From assembly GCA_004173515.1 (NCBI GenBank), contig SECN01000039.1, positions 1 through 51,025 of the forward strand: a stretch of 51,025 nt of DNA. The letters run 5' to 3'. The stretch comes from Myxococcaceae bacterium (lineage in GTDB: Bacteria; Myxococcota; Myxococcia; Myxococcales; Myxococcaceae). The notes beneath the pieces were generated by a model. It did no database searches and was not told the DNA's origin. It saw only the letters and a program-made list of their open reading frames with translations. Positions within the stretch are counted from its first letter, which is position 1. Each line of letters opens with the position of its first letter. A program made the position numbers and the translations under genes. Positions 23,160-32,996 of the stretch are shown here, piece by piece.

Positions 23160-26062
23160 CTACCCGTGCGTCACCGGCCGGGACCCGTCATGGACCGGAG
23201 GTGTCTCGTCGCCACCCTTGCCCCGGCTCAGCCGTTTGCCCAGCCGCGTCTTGAGGCGGTCCGCCACCACGTAGAAGGCGGGCACCACGAGCAGGCTCAG
23301 CACCGTGGACACCGACAGGCCGCCCAGCACCGCGATGGACATGGGCGCGCGCGTCTCACTGCCCGCGCCCAGCGCGAGCGCCGCGGGCACCGCCGACATC
23401 ATCGTCGCCGTGGACGTCATCAGGATGGGCCGCAGGCGCACCGGTCCCGCGCGCAACATGGCCTGCATCGCGTCCAGGCCCTGCTCGCGCTGCTGGAGCG
23501 CGTAGTCCACCAGGATGATGGAGTTCTTCTTCACGATGCCCATGAGCAGCAGCAGGCCGATCATGCTGAAGATGTTCAGCGTGTTGCCCGTGGCCAGCAG
23601 CGCGAACGAAGCGCCCGCCACCGACAGCGGCAGGATGGTCAGCACCGTCACCGGGTGCAGGAACGAATTGAACTGCGCGCCCAGCACCATGTACGCGACG
23701 GCGATGCCCAGGAAGAGCGCGAAGATGAGGCTGCTCATCGAGTCGCGGAACGCCACGCTCGCGCCGCCCGCCACCACGCGGATGCCCCCGGGCAGGTTCT
23801 TGCCCAGAACCGCAGGCGCACGTCGATGCGCCGCCCACCGCTGCTGTACTTGCCCACGCGCACGCCACCCACCAGCGCGTTCACCGTGGAGGCCACCGCC
23901 TGGATGGGCACCCCCACGTCCGCCGCGCGACCCCGATCCGGGGTGATGCGCAGCTCCGGCTGGCCCAGTTGGTAGTCCGTGTCCAGGTCCACCACCTTGC
24001 CGGACGCCGTGAGCTGATCCCGCAGCGACTGGCTGGCCTCCACCAGCTTGTCCCAGTCCGAGCCACGCACGCTGAACTCCACCGGGAAGCCGCGCTGCGC
24101 GGTGAAGCCCGCCTGGGACAGGTCCTGCACCACCGCGCGCAGGCCCGGGTAGCTGTTCAGCTCCTTGCGCAGCACCTGCGCGAACTCCGCCTGCGACATG
24201 CGCTGGTCGCGCGGCAGCAGGGTCAGGTTCATGTTGCCCGCGTTCACGCTGCCGCCACCGCCACCGCCGCCCACCACCGAGAACACGCGCGTCACCTCCG
24301 GCCGGCTGGCGACGAAGTCCTCCGCCCGCTTGAACAGGCGGTTGGTCTCCTCCAGGCTGCTGCCTACCGCCGTCTGCAGGCGCACCGACATGCGGCCCTG
24401 GTCCTGCGACGGCACGAACTCGCCGGGCAGCGCCTTGAACGCGAACGCGCTCAACACCAGCATCGCCACGGCCACCAGCAGCACCCGGTACGGCCGCACC
24501 AGCCCCCAGGCCAGCACGCGCGCATACAGGTTCTCCAGCTTCGTGAAGGCCTTGTCCACCACCACGCCCACCCGGCTGCGGTGCTCACGTGACGTCTTGA
24601 GCAGCTGCGCGCACCGCGCGGGCGCCAGGGTGATGGCCTCCACGTAGGACAGGAGCACCGCCACGCACAGCGTGACGCCGAACTGGAGGAAGAACCGGCC
24701 GATGATGCCCTTCATGAACACGACGGGCAGGAAGATGGCCACCACCGCCAGCGTCGCCGCCAGCGCCGCGAAGGTGATCTCCGCGGTGCCCTCGCGCGCG
24801 GCGCGCACCCGGTCCTTGCCCTCCTCCGCGTGCCGGAAGATGTTCTCCAGCACCATGATGGCGTCGTCCACCACGATGCCCACCGCCAGCGCCAGGCCCA
24901 AGAGCGTGAACGTGTTGAGCGTGAAGCCCAGGAAGTAGATGACCGCCACCGTGCCCAACAGCGACATGGGGATGGCCAGCACGACGTTGAGCGTGCTCGA
25001 CAGCGAGCCCAGGAACACCCAGCACACGAACGCGGTGAGGATGCACGCGAGCAGCAGCTCGAACTCGATCTCGTGCACGCTCTCCTCGATGAACTGCGTC
25101 GAGTCGAAGTTGATGCTCGCGCTCATGCCCTCCGGCAGGTCCTTCTGGAGCTCCGCCAGCACCTGGCGCACCTCCTGGGCCACGGCCACCGCGTTGGCGC
25201 CGCGCTGCTTCTTGATGCCCAGGGCCTGCGCGGGCTCGCCGTTGACGCGCGCCAGCCGCCGCTCGTCCTCGAAGCCGTCCTCCACGATGGCCACGTCGTG
25301 CAGGTACACCGCGCGGCCGCCCTCCTCGCGCACCACCACGTCGCGCAGCGTCTCCAGGTCCAACGCCTCGCCCATGAAGCGCACGTTGACCTCGCGGCCC
25401 TGCGTCTCGATGCGGCCGGCGGGCAGCTCCACGTGCTCGCGCTGGAGCGCGGCGATGAGGTCCGTGACGGTGAGCCCATGCGCGTCCAGCTTCTGCGCGT
25501 CCACCCAGATGCGCACGTTGCGCTCCAGGAGGCCGCCCAGTTGCACCTCGCCCACGCCGGGCACCGTCTGCAGGCGCTCCTTCACGCGGTAGCGGGCGAA
25601 GTCGCTCACCACCTGCTGGGAGAAGGGCCCGGACACGCCCAGCCACATGATGGGCTGGTCCTCCGGGTTGGACTTGGAGACGACGGGCGGATCGATGTCC
25701 AGCGGCAGCCGGCGCTGGGCCTGGCTCACCTTCGTCTGCACGTCCTGGAGCGCCAGGTCCACGTTGCGCGACAGATCCAACTCCACCGTGATGTTGGCGC
25801 TGCCCTGGCGCGCCGACGAGGTGATGCTCTTGACGCCCTCCACCTGCGTCACGGCCTCCTCGATGAACTCGACGACGTCCGTCTCCACCGCCTCCGGGTT
25901 GGCGCCCTCCCACGTCACGGAGATGTTGATGGTGGGGAAGTCGACGTCCGGGAACTGGCTGATGCCGATGCGCTGCGCCGCCACCAGTCCGAAGATGATC
26001 GTGGCCGCCATGATCATCCAGGCGAACACGGGCTTCTTGATGCAGACGTCGGTGATGCTCAT
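23160..26062 (-). pseudogene. RND efflux pump inner-membrane transporter (HAE1 type), broken by an internal deletion and frameshift
   Basis: The frame starts at ATG 26062, overlapping the adaptor stop as ATGA. The first about 753 residues are a normal AcrB/MexB-type transporter: CIKKPVFAWMIMAATIIFG, PVVSKSNPEDQPIMWL, and the six-helix core with the GIVVDDAIMVLENI motif (proton-relay Asp pair). After DVRLR (about 23810) sense is lost; the protein resumes in another frame as GKNLPGGIRVVAGGASVAFRDS and runs to the stop at 23160 with MIGLLLLMGIVKKNSIILVDYA. Against the usual about 1040 residues, roughly 60-70 residues of the periplasmic domain are missing at the junction. As read, only a truncated pump would be made. 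A sequencing or assembly error is possible. Confidence 0.75.
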
Positions 26063-27267
26063 GGCCGCCCCTCCGTGCCCGTCGCCGTGTCCGTGCGGGC
26101 CTCGGGCGCGGGCTGCTCGCCGGTGACCTTCGGCTTGGGGCTCTCCGACACGCGCACGGCGACGCCGTCACGCAGGGCCTCCGCGCCGCGCACCACCAGC
26201 GACTCGCCGGGCTTCAGCCCCTCCTTCACCTCCACGCGTCCGTCCGACGTGCGCAGGCCCAGCTCCAGGATGCGCTCGCGCGCCTTGTTGTCCGTCACCA
26301 CGAACGCGAGGAAGCCGCGCTCGCTGGGGCGGATGGCCGTCTGCGGAATCACCGGGCTGCCCCCGCGCGTCTCCACCGGCACGCTCACCGTGGCGAACGC
26401 GCCGGGCCGCAGCTTCTGGGCCGCCTCCCCCGTCACCTCCGCCGTCACCGCCACCATGCGGCTCTGGTCGTCCGCGCTCGCGGACACGTAGGTGATCTTC
26501 GCCGTGTACGTCCCACCATCCGAGCGCACCGTGAACTTCGCGGGCATGCCCGGGGTGATGCGCGTCACATCCGCGGCGGGCACGTTGAAGCGCAAGAGCA
26601 GCGGCTCGCGCCGCAGCAGCGTGGCCAGCACCACGCCCGGCTGCACGTACTGGCCGGTCTGCACCGTGCGCGTCTGGAGGACGCCGTCCATGGGCGCGCG
26701 CACGTACGCGTCGCGCTGGTTCAGCTGCGCCTGGTCCAACATCGCCTTCGCGGAGGCCACGTCCGCCTGGGCGGTGGCGGCGCGCGCCTGGAACGTCTCC
26801 AGTTGTTCCGCGGGCAGCAGGCCCGGGCTCTGCGCGTTGACCTCCGCGCGGCGCTGGGCGCCGGCCTTCGCCTCCACCAGCGAGGCCTGGGCCTTCTGCA
26901 ACACGGCCTCCGCGGAGCGCACGGCGATGGCGTAGCGCGCGGGTTCGATCTCCGCGAGCGTGTCGCCCTTCTTCACCACCTGGCCTTCGCTGAAGTTCAC
27001 CTTCTCCAGCGCGCCCGGCACGCGCGCGGTGATCTGCACGCGCTCGAAGGCCTCCACCGCGCCCACGGCGCTGACGGCGTACTCCACGTCGCGCGTCTCC
27101 ACCGGCGCGACCTCCACGGGGAACTGGATGGGGCCCCGGCCGGACACCCCCCCCTTGCCGCCCTTGCCGCCTCCCGAGGCCGCCGCGTCTTCCTTCTTGC
27201 AACCCGGGGCCAGGGACAGCACGGCCAGGGACAGGGCCAGCACTCCAGTGCGTCGCATTGCCTTCAC
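26059..27267 (-). CDS. RND efflux periplasmic adaptor (membrane fusion protein)
   Basis: The start is GTG 27267, overlapping the TolC-type stop as GTGA with AAGGA just before; an ATG at 27258 is an alternative. The 402-residue protein has a lipoprotein signal (LAVLSLAPGC, Cys lipidation). It then has the adaptor order: barrel-sandwich (EVAPVETRDVEYAVSAVGAVEAF, FSEGQVVKKGDTLAEIEP), helical hairpin (QASLVEAKAGAQRRAEV), lipoyl half (RAPMDGVLQTRTVQTGQYVQPG), beta-barrel and membrane-proximal domains. It bridges the RND pump and the TolC channel. The partner RND gene directly downstream is disrupted, so the adaptor may be idle or serve another pump. Confidence 0.9.
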   Translation of the reverse strand: MKAMRRTGVLALSLAVLSLAPGCKKEDAAASGGGKGGKGGVSGRGPIQFPVEVAPVETRDVEYAVSAVGAVEAFERVQITARVPGALEKVNFSEGQVVKKGDTLAEIEPARYAIAVRSAEAVLQKAQASLVEAKAGAQRRAEVNAQSPGLLPAEQLETFQARAATAQADVASAKAMLDQAQLNQRDAYVRAPMDGVLQTRTVQTGQYVQPGVVLATLLRREPLLLRFNVPAADVTRITPGMPAKFTVRSDGGTYTAKITYVSASADDQSRMVAVTAEVTGEAAQKLRPGAFATVSVPVETRGGSPVIPQTAIRPSERGFLAFVVTDNKARERILELGLRTSDGRVEVKEGLKPGESLVVRGAEALRDGVAVRVSESPKPKVTGEQPAPEARTDTATGTEGRP

Positions 27268-28673
27268 GGTTCCTTCCCCAATGGATTGAGTCCGACAGCG
27301 GCCCGCAGGCCCAGCAGCGCCACGCCCAGCCCGTAGCGATTCCGGGCCAGCGCGACCTCCGCCTCGAAGAGACTGAGTGATGCGTCCGCCACGGTGAGCG
27401 CGGTGGACAGGCCTTGACGGTACAGGATGCCCGTCTCGGTGGCGTTCTTGCGCGCCGCGCGGGCGGCCTGCTCCGTCTGCGCGAGCGCGGCGCGGGCTGT
27501 CTCCAGATTCACCCGCGCCTGTTCGATGTCCACCGACACCCGCCGCGTGGACGCCTGCGTGTTCAGCGCCGCCGCGTTGGCGTTGGCCACGCGCTCGCGG
27601 CGCTCGGCGTAGCGCGTGCCGCCATCGAAGAGGTTCCAGGTGAGGTCCACCGCGAGGAAACCATCGCCGACGTTGCCGTTGAGGCCCGCCTCGTTGGTGA
27701 GGCGGTACTGCGCGGTCGCTCCCAGCGTGGGCAACAGGCGGGCCAGGGGCTCCTTCGCGCTCTCACGCAGCGAGCGCACCCGCAGGTTCGCCGCGAGGAT
27801 GTCCGGCCGTCGGTCCGTCGCGCCCTGCGTGAGCACGTCCAGCGCGGGGGCGGGCCGCGCGGCGTCCGCGAGCAGCGGCTCCGGCGGGGCAAGCTCTCCC
27901 TGGACGGGTTCGACGAGCAGGAAGCCCAGCTCCAGGCGGCTCGTCTCCGCGGTGCCCAGCGCCGCGGCGAGGTTGGCCTCCGCGGTCGCGACCTCCAGCT
28001 CCGCGCGGGTGACGTCGTTGGTGCTGGCGAGCCCCGCAGTGGCCCGGGCCTGCGCGTCCGCGAGCCCCTGACGCGCATAGGCGAGGCGCTGTTCGGCCGC
28101 CTGATACACCTGCTGGTTGGCCAGGGTGACGAGGAAGGCGTTGGCGGCGGAGAAGGAGACCTGCCGGCGCGACTCCACCGCGTCCAACTGCGCCGCCTCG
28201 CTCTCCAGCTTCGCGGCCCGGTAGAGCGGAATGCCGCGCGCGTCGAAGAGGGCCACCCGCCCGGTGAAGTTGGCGCCCAGGGCGTTGAACTGCTGGAGGA
28301 CGACCGTCTGCCCACCGACCTCACGCGTGGACTCACGCAGGCGGCGCGTGTAGGTGCCGGAGGCGGTGAGGCTGGGCAGGAAGAAGGCCCGGGCGCGGGC
28401 GACGCGGGCCCCGGCGGCCTCGGCGAGTTGCCCCGCGGAGAGTACGGCCTCGTTGCGCTCCGACGCGAGCGCCACGGCGCGCTCCAGCGTCAGCGGGGTC
28501 GCGCTGGCATCCGGGGTCTGCGGCTTGGGGAAGGCGCTGGCGGGGGCCTCGGCGGCGGGGCCCGGGGACGCGGCGGCGGGCTCCGGTGTCTGCTGGGCGG
28601 ACGCGTCCGGGGCGAGCACGGACAGGCAGGCTCCCAGGGGCGCGGCGAGGAGGGCACGGCGGACGGTGGGCAT
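27264..28673 (-). CDS. TolC-family outer membrane efflux channel
   Basis: ATG 28673 opens a signal peptide (RRALLAAPLGACLSVLAPDASAQ) after a weak ribosome site; the longer frame is not supported. The 469-residue protein has an Ala/Pro-rich spacer (to about 60), then two TolC repeats: LTLERAVALASERNEAVLSAGQ, and a second half with AVDLTWNLFDGGTRY, a strand typical of the outer-membrane barrel. The stop overlaps the adaptor start, so the two are translationally coupled. The gene order is TolC, adaptor, RND pump, a usual order for such tripartite operons. Confidence 0.9.
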   Translation of the reverse strand: MPTVRRALLAAPLGACLSVLAPDASAQQTPEPAAASPGPAAEAPASAFPKPQTPDASATPLTLERAVALASERNEAVLSAGQLAEAAGARVARARAFFLPSLTASGTYTRRLRESTREVGGQTVVLQQFNALGANFTGRVALFDARGIPLYRAAKLESEAAQLDAVESRRQVSFSAANAFLVTLANQQVYQAAEQRLAYARQGLADAQARATAGLASTNDVTRAELEVATAEANLAAALGTAETSRLELGFLLVEPVQGELAPPEPLLADAARPAPALDVLTQGATDRRPDILAANLRVRSLRESAKEPLARLLPTLGATAQYRLTNEAGLNGNVGDGFLAVDLTWNLFDGGTRYAERRERVANANAAALNTQASTRRVSVDIEQARVNLETARAALAQTEQAARAARKNATETGILYRQGLSTALTVADASLSLFEAEVALARNRYGLGVALLGLRAAVGLNPLGKEP

Positions 28674-29027
28674 AAGGCGTGCGGTGGTGCGGGGCGGAGT
28701 CGGAGGGTCAGCGGGCCCTATACACGGAAGGCGTCGGCGGGGGTGTGACAGCGCGAATCCAGGGAAGGCTTCCGGGTTCAAATGCCGACGGTGGCACCCA
28801 CCCCGGCCGCGACGCGGGGTGCGCCCCTGAATGTCTGTCCCCTGCTTTTATTCCGAATCGGTTCACGCGGTGTCGGGTGCAGGGAGGGCTCCGGCCATGA
28901 AGGCGGACCCGGTAGCCATAGCCCCGCGCCCTGACACCTGAAGGCCGTTGCCGACGAACCGGCGCGAAATCTCGACGAACCGTTCTCCCGCGAGCCCGAG
29001 CCGTCACCCGAGCCGCCGTCCAAGCCG
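28674..29027. other. 354-bp intergenic region upstream of the efflux operon
   Basis: This stretch lies between the LytTR regulator's end and the TolC-type start, both on the minus strand, and should hold the efflux operon promoter. It includes a less GC-rich patch (around 28836-28865, CTGCTTTTATTCCGAATCGG). I could not identify convincing -35/-10 boxes, a terminator, an RNA gene or an overlooked reading frame. Confidence 0.5.
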
Positions 29028-29789
29028 TCAGGGACGGCGCACGCCCGCAGCGTTCGCCAGCAGCAGCTCCCGCACCCGGGCCGCGCGTTCACGGGCCACG
29101 GGGACCCGCAGGGGCGGCACGCTCGCCGCACGCGAACCGATGAGCAGCGCGGTCTCCCCATCGCCGCGTTCAATCTGTCGCACGAGCGCCAGGTTCACCA
29201 GCCAGTTGCGGTGCACGCGGACGATGGACTCTCCAAACGTGGCTTCGATGGAGGACAGTGGAAGGTCGAAGTCGAACCTCCCCTCGACGGCGTGCACGTA
29301 CGTCAGCCGGTCATCGGCCTCGAACGCGAACACGGAGTCCAGCTCGATGAAGACCAGGGAGCGATGCTGGCGGGCGACGATGCGCGAGATGGGAGGGACC
29401 ACCGTCCCCCCACCGGGCTTGCGCTGCTCGCGAAGGCGGCGGACGCAGGACGCGACGCGCTCCCGCGTGAACGGCTTGTGGAGGTAGTCCAGCACGCCCA
29501 GCTCGAACGCCTCCAGCGCATGCTGCTTGTGCGCCGTGGCGAGCACCACCGCCGGACCCTGACGGCCCAGCGAGCGCACCAGGTCGATGCCGTCCTCGTT
29601 GCCAGGGCTGCCCACCAACTGCACGTCCACGAACATGACGTCGAACCCGGGCGAGCCCGCGAGCGCCTCCCGGGCCGCCCGTGCGGTGGCCACCGCGACG
29701 ACATCGACGGCCCCCGTGTCGCTCAAGAGTTCCGCCAGGTAGTCCCGGGCGGGCGGCTCATCATCGAGAATGAGCGCGCGGAGGTTCAT
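29028..29789 (-). CDS. LytTR-family response regulator
   Basis: ATG 29789 overlaps the kinase stop as ATGA. The 253-residue protein has a receiver domain (residues 1-120: LILDDEPPARDYL, phosphoacceptor Asp in MFVDVQLVG, LATAHKQHALEAFELG, conserved Lys in YLHKPFTRE). It also has a LytTR DNA-binding domain (about 140-240: IVARQHRSLVFIELDSVFAFEADDRLTYVH, VRVHRNWLVNLALV). LytTR regulators bind direct repeats, usually upstream of nearby genes. The cognate kinase is the overlapping upstream gene; the efflux operon is the next gene set downstream on the strand and is a plausible target. Confidence 0.9.
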   Translation of the reverse strand: MNLRALILDDEPPARDYLAELLSDTGAVDVVAVATARAAREALAGSPGFDVMFVDVQLVGSPGNEDGIDLVRSLGRQGPAVVLATAHKQHALEAFELGVLDYLHKPFTRERVASCVRRLREQRKPGGGTVVPPISRIVARQHRSLVFIELDSVFAFEADDRLTYVHAVEGRFDFDLPLSSIEATFGESIVRVHRNWLVNLALVRQIERGDGETALLIGSRAASVPPLRVPVARERAARVRELLLANAAGVRRP

Positions 29790-30817
29790 GTCCGCAGCTC
29801 GGGAATCTCCACGAGCACGTGGACGCCCTGGGCCGACGAATCGACGGTCAGCCGTGAGTTGGGAAGGTGCAGCTTGAGCCGGCGACGGACGATGTCGAGC
29901 CCCTTCGCCCCGGGGCGCACCTGATCCGGCAGCAGGCCCGGGCCGTTGTCGTCGATGGAGCAGACCACGTAGTCCTCCCCCGTCCTGTGGACGCGGGTGC
30001 TGCGCACCGTGACGCGGCCGTCACCATCGCGGCGCAGCGCGCCGTGCTTGACCGCGTTCTCGAGCAGCGGCTGGAGCAGCAGTCGCGGCAGCTTGAAGGA
30101 CCGCGTCGTCTCATCGATGTTCCACTCGAAGGACAGCACGCCGCGGTGCCGCGCCTCCAGGATCTCCGCGTAGCGCTTGAGCCAGTGGACTTCGCGGTCG
30201 AGCGTCTGCCACTCGTCCTCGTGCTCGGAGATGTCGTCGAACAGCTCGCCCAGGCACGCGAGCAACCGGCGCGCCTCATCGGGGTCCTTGGTGACGAGCC
30301 CCGCGATGGTGTTGAACGTGTTGAGCAGGAAGTGGGGCTCCAGGCTCGCGCGCAGTTGGGCAATCTCTGACTGTCGGCGCAGCTCGCTCGCCTCGGCGCG
30401 GCGGCGCTCCGCGTCGGCGGCCAGGATGGGATACACGAACGCGAGCATCCACAGCGCCAGGTCGCGAAAGAAGCCCAGCAGGTAGCGCAGCGTCACGGTC
30501 AGGTAGTCCGGCTGACGGCCGAGCGTGAGGTTCAGGTGCGGCGCGCGAGGGTGGATGACCCCCACGGCCAGGCAACTGAAGAGCACCGTGAGCCCCACCC
30601 CGACGCCGGTGCCGATCAGCAGGGCCTGCTTGTGGGTTCCGCCGCGTCGCAGGCTGATCTCGAAGGCGAGCGTGAGGATGGCGAAGTCCACCGCCAGGAA
30701 CACCACGTCGAGCACGAGCCCGTTGTTGTTGGTTTCGACCGACGTGGCGCGCACCGCCCCCTTGAGGAGGATGAACGCGGCGACGATCAGCAGGCCGACA
30801 ACCAGGCGGCGTGACAT
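29786..30817 (-). CDS. LytS-type sensor histidine kinase
   Basis: ATG 30817 gives 343 residues with four N-terminal membrane segments (VVGLLIVAAFILLKGAV, VLDVVFLAVDFAILTLAFEI, ALLIGTGVGVGLTVLFSCLAVGV, LALWMLAFVYPILA). The His_kinase domain follows: phosphoacceptor His in LRASLEPHFLLNTFNTIAGLV, N-box LLENAVKHGALRRDG, and G-boxes DDNGPGLLPDQ and GAKGLDIVRRR. No extracytoplasmic sensor domain is visible, so the signal is probably sensed in the membrane. It is paired with the overlapping LytTR regulator. The start lacks a clear ribosome site. Confidence 0.9.
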   Translation of the reverse strand: MSRRLVVGLLIVAAFILLKGAVRATSVETNNNGLVLDVVFLAVDFAILTLAFEISLRRGGTHKQALLIGTGVGVGLTVLFSCLAVGVIHPRAPHLNLTLGRQPDYLTVTLRYLLGFFRDLALWMLAFVYPILAADAERRRAEASELRRQSEIAQLRASLEPHFLLNTFNTIAGLVTKDPDEARRLLACLGELFDDISEHEDEWQTLDREVHWLKRYAEILEARHRGVLSFEWNIDETTRSFKLPRLLLQPLLENAVKHGALRRDGDGRVTVRSTRVHRTGEDYVVCSIDDNGPGLLPDQVRPGAKGLDIVRRRLKLHLPNSRLTVDSSAQGVHVLVEIPELRT

Positions 30818-31013
30818 GGGGGGAGTCCTGCTTTCAGGAAGGGCCGTCAACCTACTACGTGAGCGACGTCCGGCACCTTGATCCGGTGCTGGGGGCGGTC
30901 GAGGAGCGGGCAGGCACGCCCAGGGGCGCGGGGCGCCCGGATGTAGGTTCGAGCCAAGGATCTTGCTCAACCGCCTTGCCCGGGTCCGCAGCGCGCCCGA
31001 GAATGCCCGTCCC

Positions 31014-32957
31014 ATGCGTTTATTCCTGATGGCAGTGGCGGTATGCGGCGTGATGGTCGCGGGTTGCAAGAAGGACGAACTGAAGGCCGGGGCGTTGAAC
31101 GTCCGCGTCAGTCACAGCACCTTCACGAAGGGCTGCATCATCGTCACCGTGAAGGACGCGACGGACGCGTCACGCACCGCCAGCACCCAGGTGGAGCTGA
31201 CGCCCGACTCGCCCAACCCGGTGCAGATCGCCGTCTTCCGCCAGGAGGGCTGGGGAACCCAATTGGACGTGCAGGCCGAGGCCCGCGAGGTGTCCTGCAT
31301 GGGCGCGCAGTTGAACACGGTGGACTCGACGTCAGCACAGGTCCCCGAGAAGGGCTCGCTGGACGTGCCCCTCGCCATCGACGCGGTCGACACGGATGGC
31401 GACGGCTACGTGCAGAAGTCGCAGGGTGGCACCGACTGCAACGACGCGTTGATCGCGGTGAATCCTGCCGCCACGGAGACCTGCGATGGCGTGGACACCA
31501 ACTGCATCGACGGAGAGTCGGACGCGATCGACAAGAAGACCTGGTACGTGGACGCGGACTCGGACGGGTATGGAAACACCGAGGTGAAGTCCTGCACCCA
31601 GCCGTCCGGTACGGTCGCGCTCGGCGGTGACTGCAACGATACGGAGGGCAGCATCCGCCCCGGCCAGTCGGAGCTGCGTTGCGACAACAAGGACGACAAC
31701 TGCAATTCCCAGATCGACGAAGTCTACAATGTCAATCAGGCCTGCTCGGACACGCTTGCCTGCGCGGGAACGTACTCCTGTAACGCAGCGCAGTCCGGCA
31801 CGAACTGCATCCGGACCGAGGCCCCCCAGGAGTGGTTCGTAGACGAGGACGAGGACGGCGCCAAAGGCAAGAGCGTCGGCCTGCACTGTGGACCGCCACA
31901 AGCGGGTGCCGTGACCCCGTCACAGGATTGCGACGAAAGCTCCGTTTTCGTGAAGCAGGGCTTGCCAGACGTCTGCGACCGCCTGGACAACGACTGCTCT
32001 ACGGTCGTGGACGACAACAACGTCTGCGGCTCCGCAGCATGGACTCCGTACACGAACGTCGGCACCAGCAACGAGTTGAATGCGCTCTCTATCTACGGCC
32101 AGCCCTCGAAGGCATGGGTTGCTGGAAACAAGGCGCTGTTCCACGTGGACGGAGCGACCATCACCCAGGCCACAGGGGGCTCGACGGATTGCGACCACGA
32201 CTGGAAGACCGTGTGGGCCGGTAGTCTGGGACGCGCCTTTGTCGCGGGTTCGGATGGAAAGCTGGGCACCCTTGTTCTCGGCCAGAACTGCTACACCACA
32301 GCCATTCCCAGTCCAACGGGGAAAACCATCACCAGCATTGTTGGCATCGAGTCTGATATCGACCGGCCCTTGGTCTACGCAGTGGTGAGCGATGGTCGGA
32401 TTTTCCGTTGGACCCCTCCGTACGGTTCGGATCCGCAGAAGCTGGAGCTGCTCACCACGCTCCCTGCCAATCTGCGTGCAATCCACGCTTCGGACGGGGA
32501 TCTGAACACACTGTTGACCGTCGGGGTCTCAACCATTGACGCCAAGGTACGCGCCTTCAAATATCTCCCCGGCACCGATACATGGAACCCCGAGGAAATG
32601 GATGCGTCCATCCAAGGTTTCATTCGAGGCCTGCATGTCCTCAGCAGTCGTTTCGCCTATGCGGTTGGCGACAATGGACAGGTGCATGAACGTGATTCGA
32701 CGGGTTGGCACGCATTGCAGCCGATTCCGCAAGTAGGCGGCCCAGTGAATGCTCTCGATGTCGTGGCCTACAGCAGGAAAGCCATCTACGCAGTGACTTC
32801 GGAGGGCAACGTCGCCTTCTACAATGGGAGCGCCTGGACAACTGCCTATTCAGGCACCAGCTCCAACGCGATGAGATGCATTGATGGACCTCGTCCCACC
32901 CGGATTGCGGCTGTTGGGCTGCAAGGAACCGTCTTGAATTGGTCCACCGAACCTTGA
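31014..32957 (+). CDS. MopE-type lipoprotein with metal-binding repeats and a beta-propeller-like tail
   Basis: ATG 31014 opens a lipoprotein signal (MAVAVCGVMVAGCKKDE). The 647-residue protein has an N-terminal beta domain (to about 120), then MopE-type motifs: DTDGDGYVQKSQGGTDCND, ATETCDGVDTNCIDGE, DADSDGYGNTEVKSC, GGDCNDTEGSIRPGQ, and a third set near DEDEDGAKGK. MopE motifs bind calcium or copper and are common in myxobacterial surface proteins. From about residue 340 the protein becomes strand-rich with repeats (ELNALSIYGQPSKAWVAGN, then RPLVYAVVSDGRIFRW) resembling a beta-propeller. The DNA of this second half is visibly less GC-rich, unlike its neighbours. The signal peptide and MopE motifs make a surface location likely. 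Confidence 0.85.
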   Translation: MRLFLMAVAVCGVMVAGCKKDELKAGALNVRVSHSTFTKGCIIVTVKDATDASRTASTQVELTPDSPNPVQIAVFRQEGWGTQLDVQAEAREVSCMGAQLNTVDSTSAQVPEKGSLDVPLAIDAVDTDGDGYVQKSQGGTDCNDALIAVNPAATETCDGVDTNCIDGESDAIDKKTWYVDADSDGYGNTEVKSCTQPSGTVALGGDCNDTEGSIRPGQSELRCDNKDDNCNSQIDEVYNVNQACSDTLACAGTYSCNAAQSGTNCIRTEAPQEWFVDEDEDGAKGKSVGLHCGPPQAGAVTPSQDCDESSVFVKQGLPDVCDRLDNDCSTVVDDNNVCGSAAWTPYTNVGTSNELNALSIYGQPSKAWVAGNKALFHVDGATITQATGGSTDCDHDWKTVWAGSLGRAFVAGSDGKLGTLVLGQNCYTTAIPSPTGKTITSIVGIESDIDRPLVYAVVSDGRIFRWTPPYGSDPQKLELLTTLPANLRAIHASDGDLNTLLTVGVSTIDAKVRAFKYLPGTDTWNPEEMDASIQGFIRGLHVLSSRFAYAVGDNGQVHERDSTGWHALQPIPQVGGPVNALDVVAYSRKAIYAVTSEGNVAFYNGSAWTTAYSGTSSNAMRCIDGPRPTRIAAVGLQGTVLNWSTEP

Positions 32958-32996
32958 GGTCCTCCGGCGTTCAGCACCGCCCCCCTTGAGGTAGGA

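Noticed and set aside
24830..26491. 553-residue open frame antisense to the RND/adaptor genes
   Set aside because: Composition is His/Arg/Val/Leu repeats without domain pattern; the minus-strand genes are well supported.
28770..28800. GGTTCAAAT resembling a tRNA T-loop
   Set aside because: The flanking 5-bp stem does not pair, the invariant C after the loop is a G, and no acceptor or anticodon arm is found.
30870..30892. Imperfect inverted repeat CCGGCACC/GGTGCTGG in the gap between the LytS kinase and the MopE lipoprotein
   Set aside because: One mismatch, no nearby promoter boxes and no second copy; too weak to call an operator.
32952..32992. Direct repeat CCTTGAGGT at 32952 and 32984
   Set aside because: The second copy forms the ribosome site of the ATPase A gene; a 9-base match this close is likely chance.
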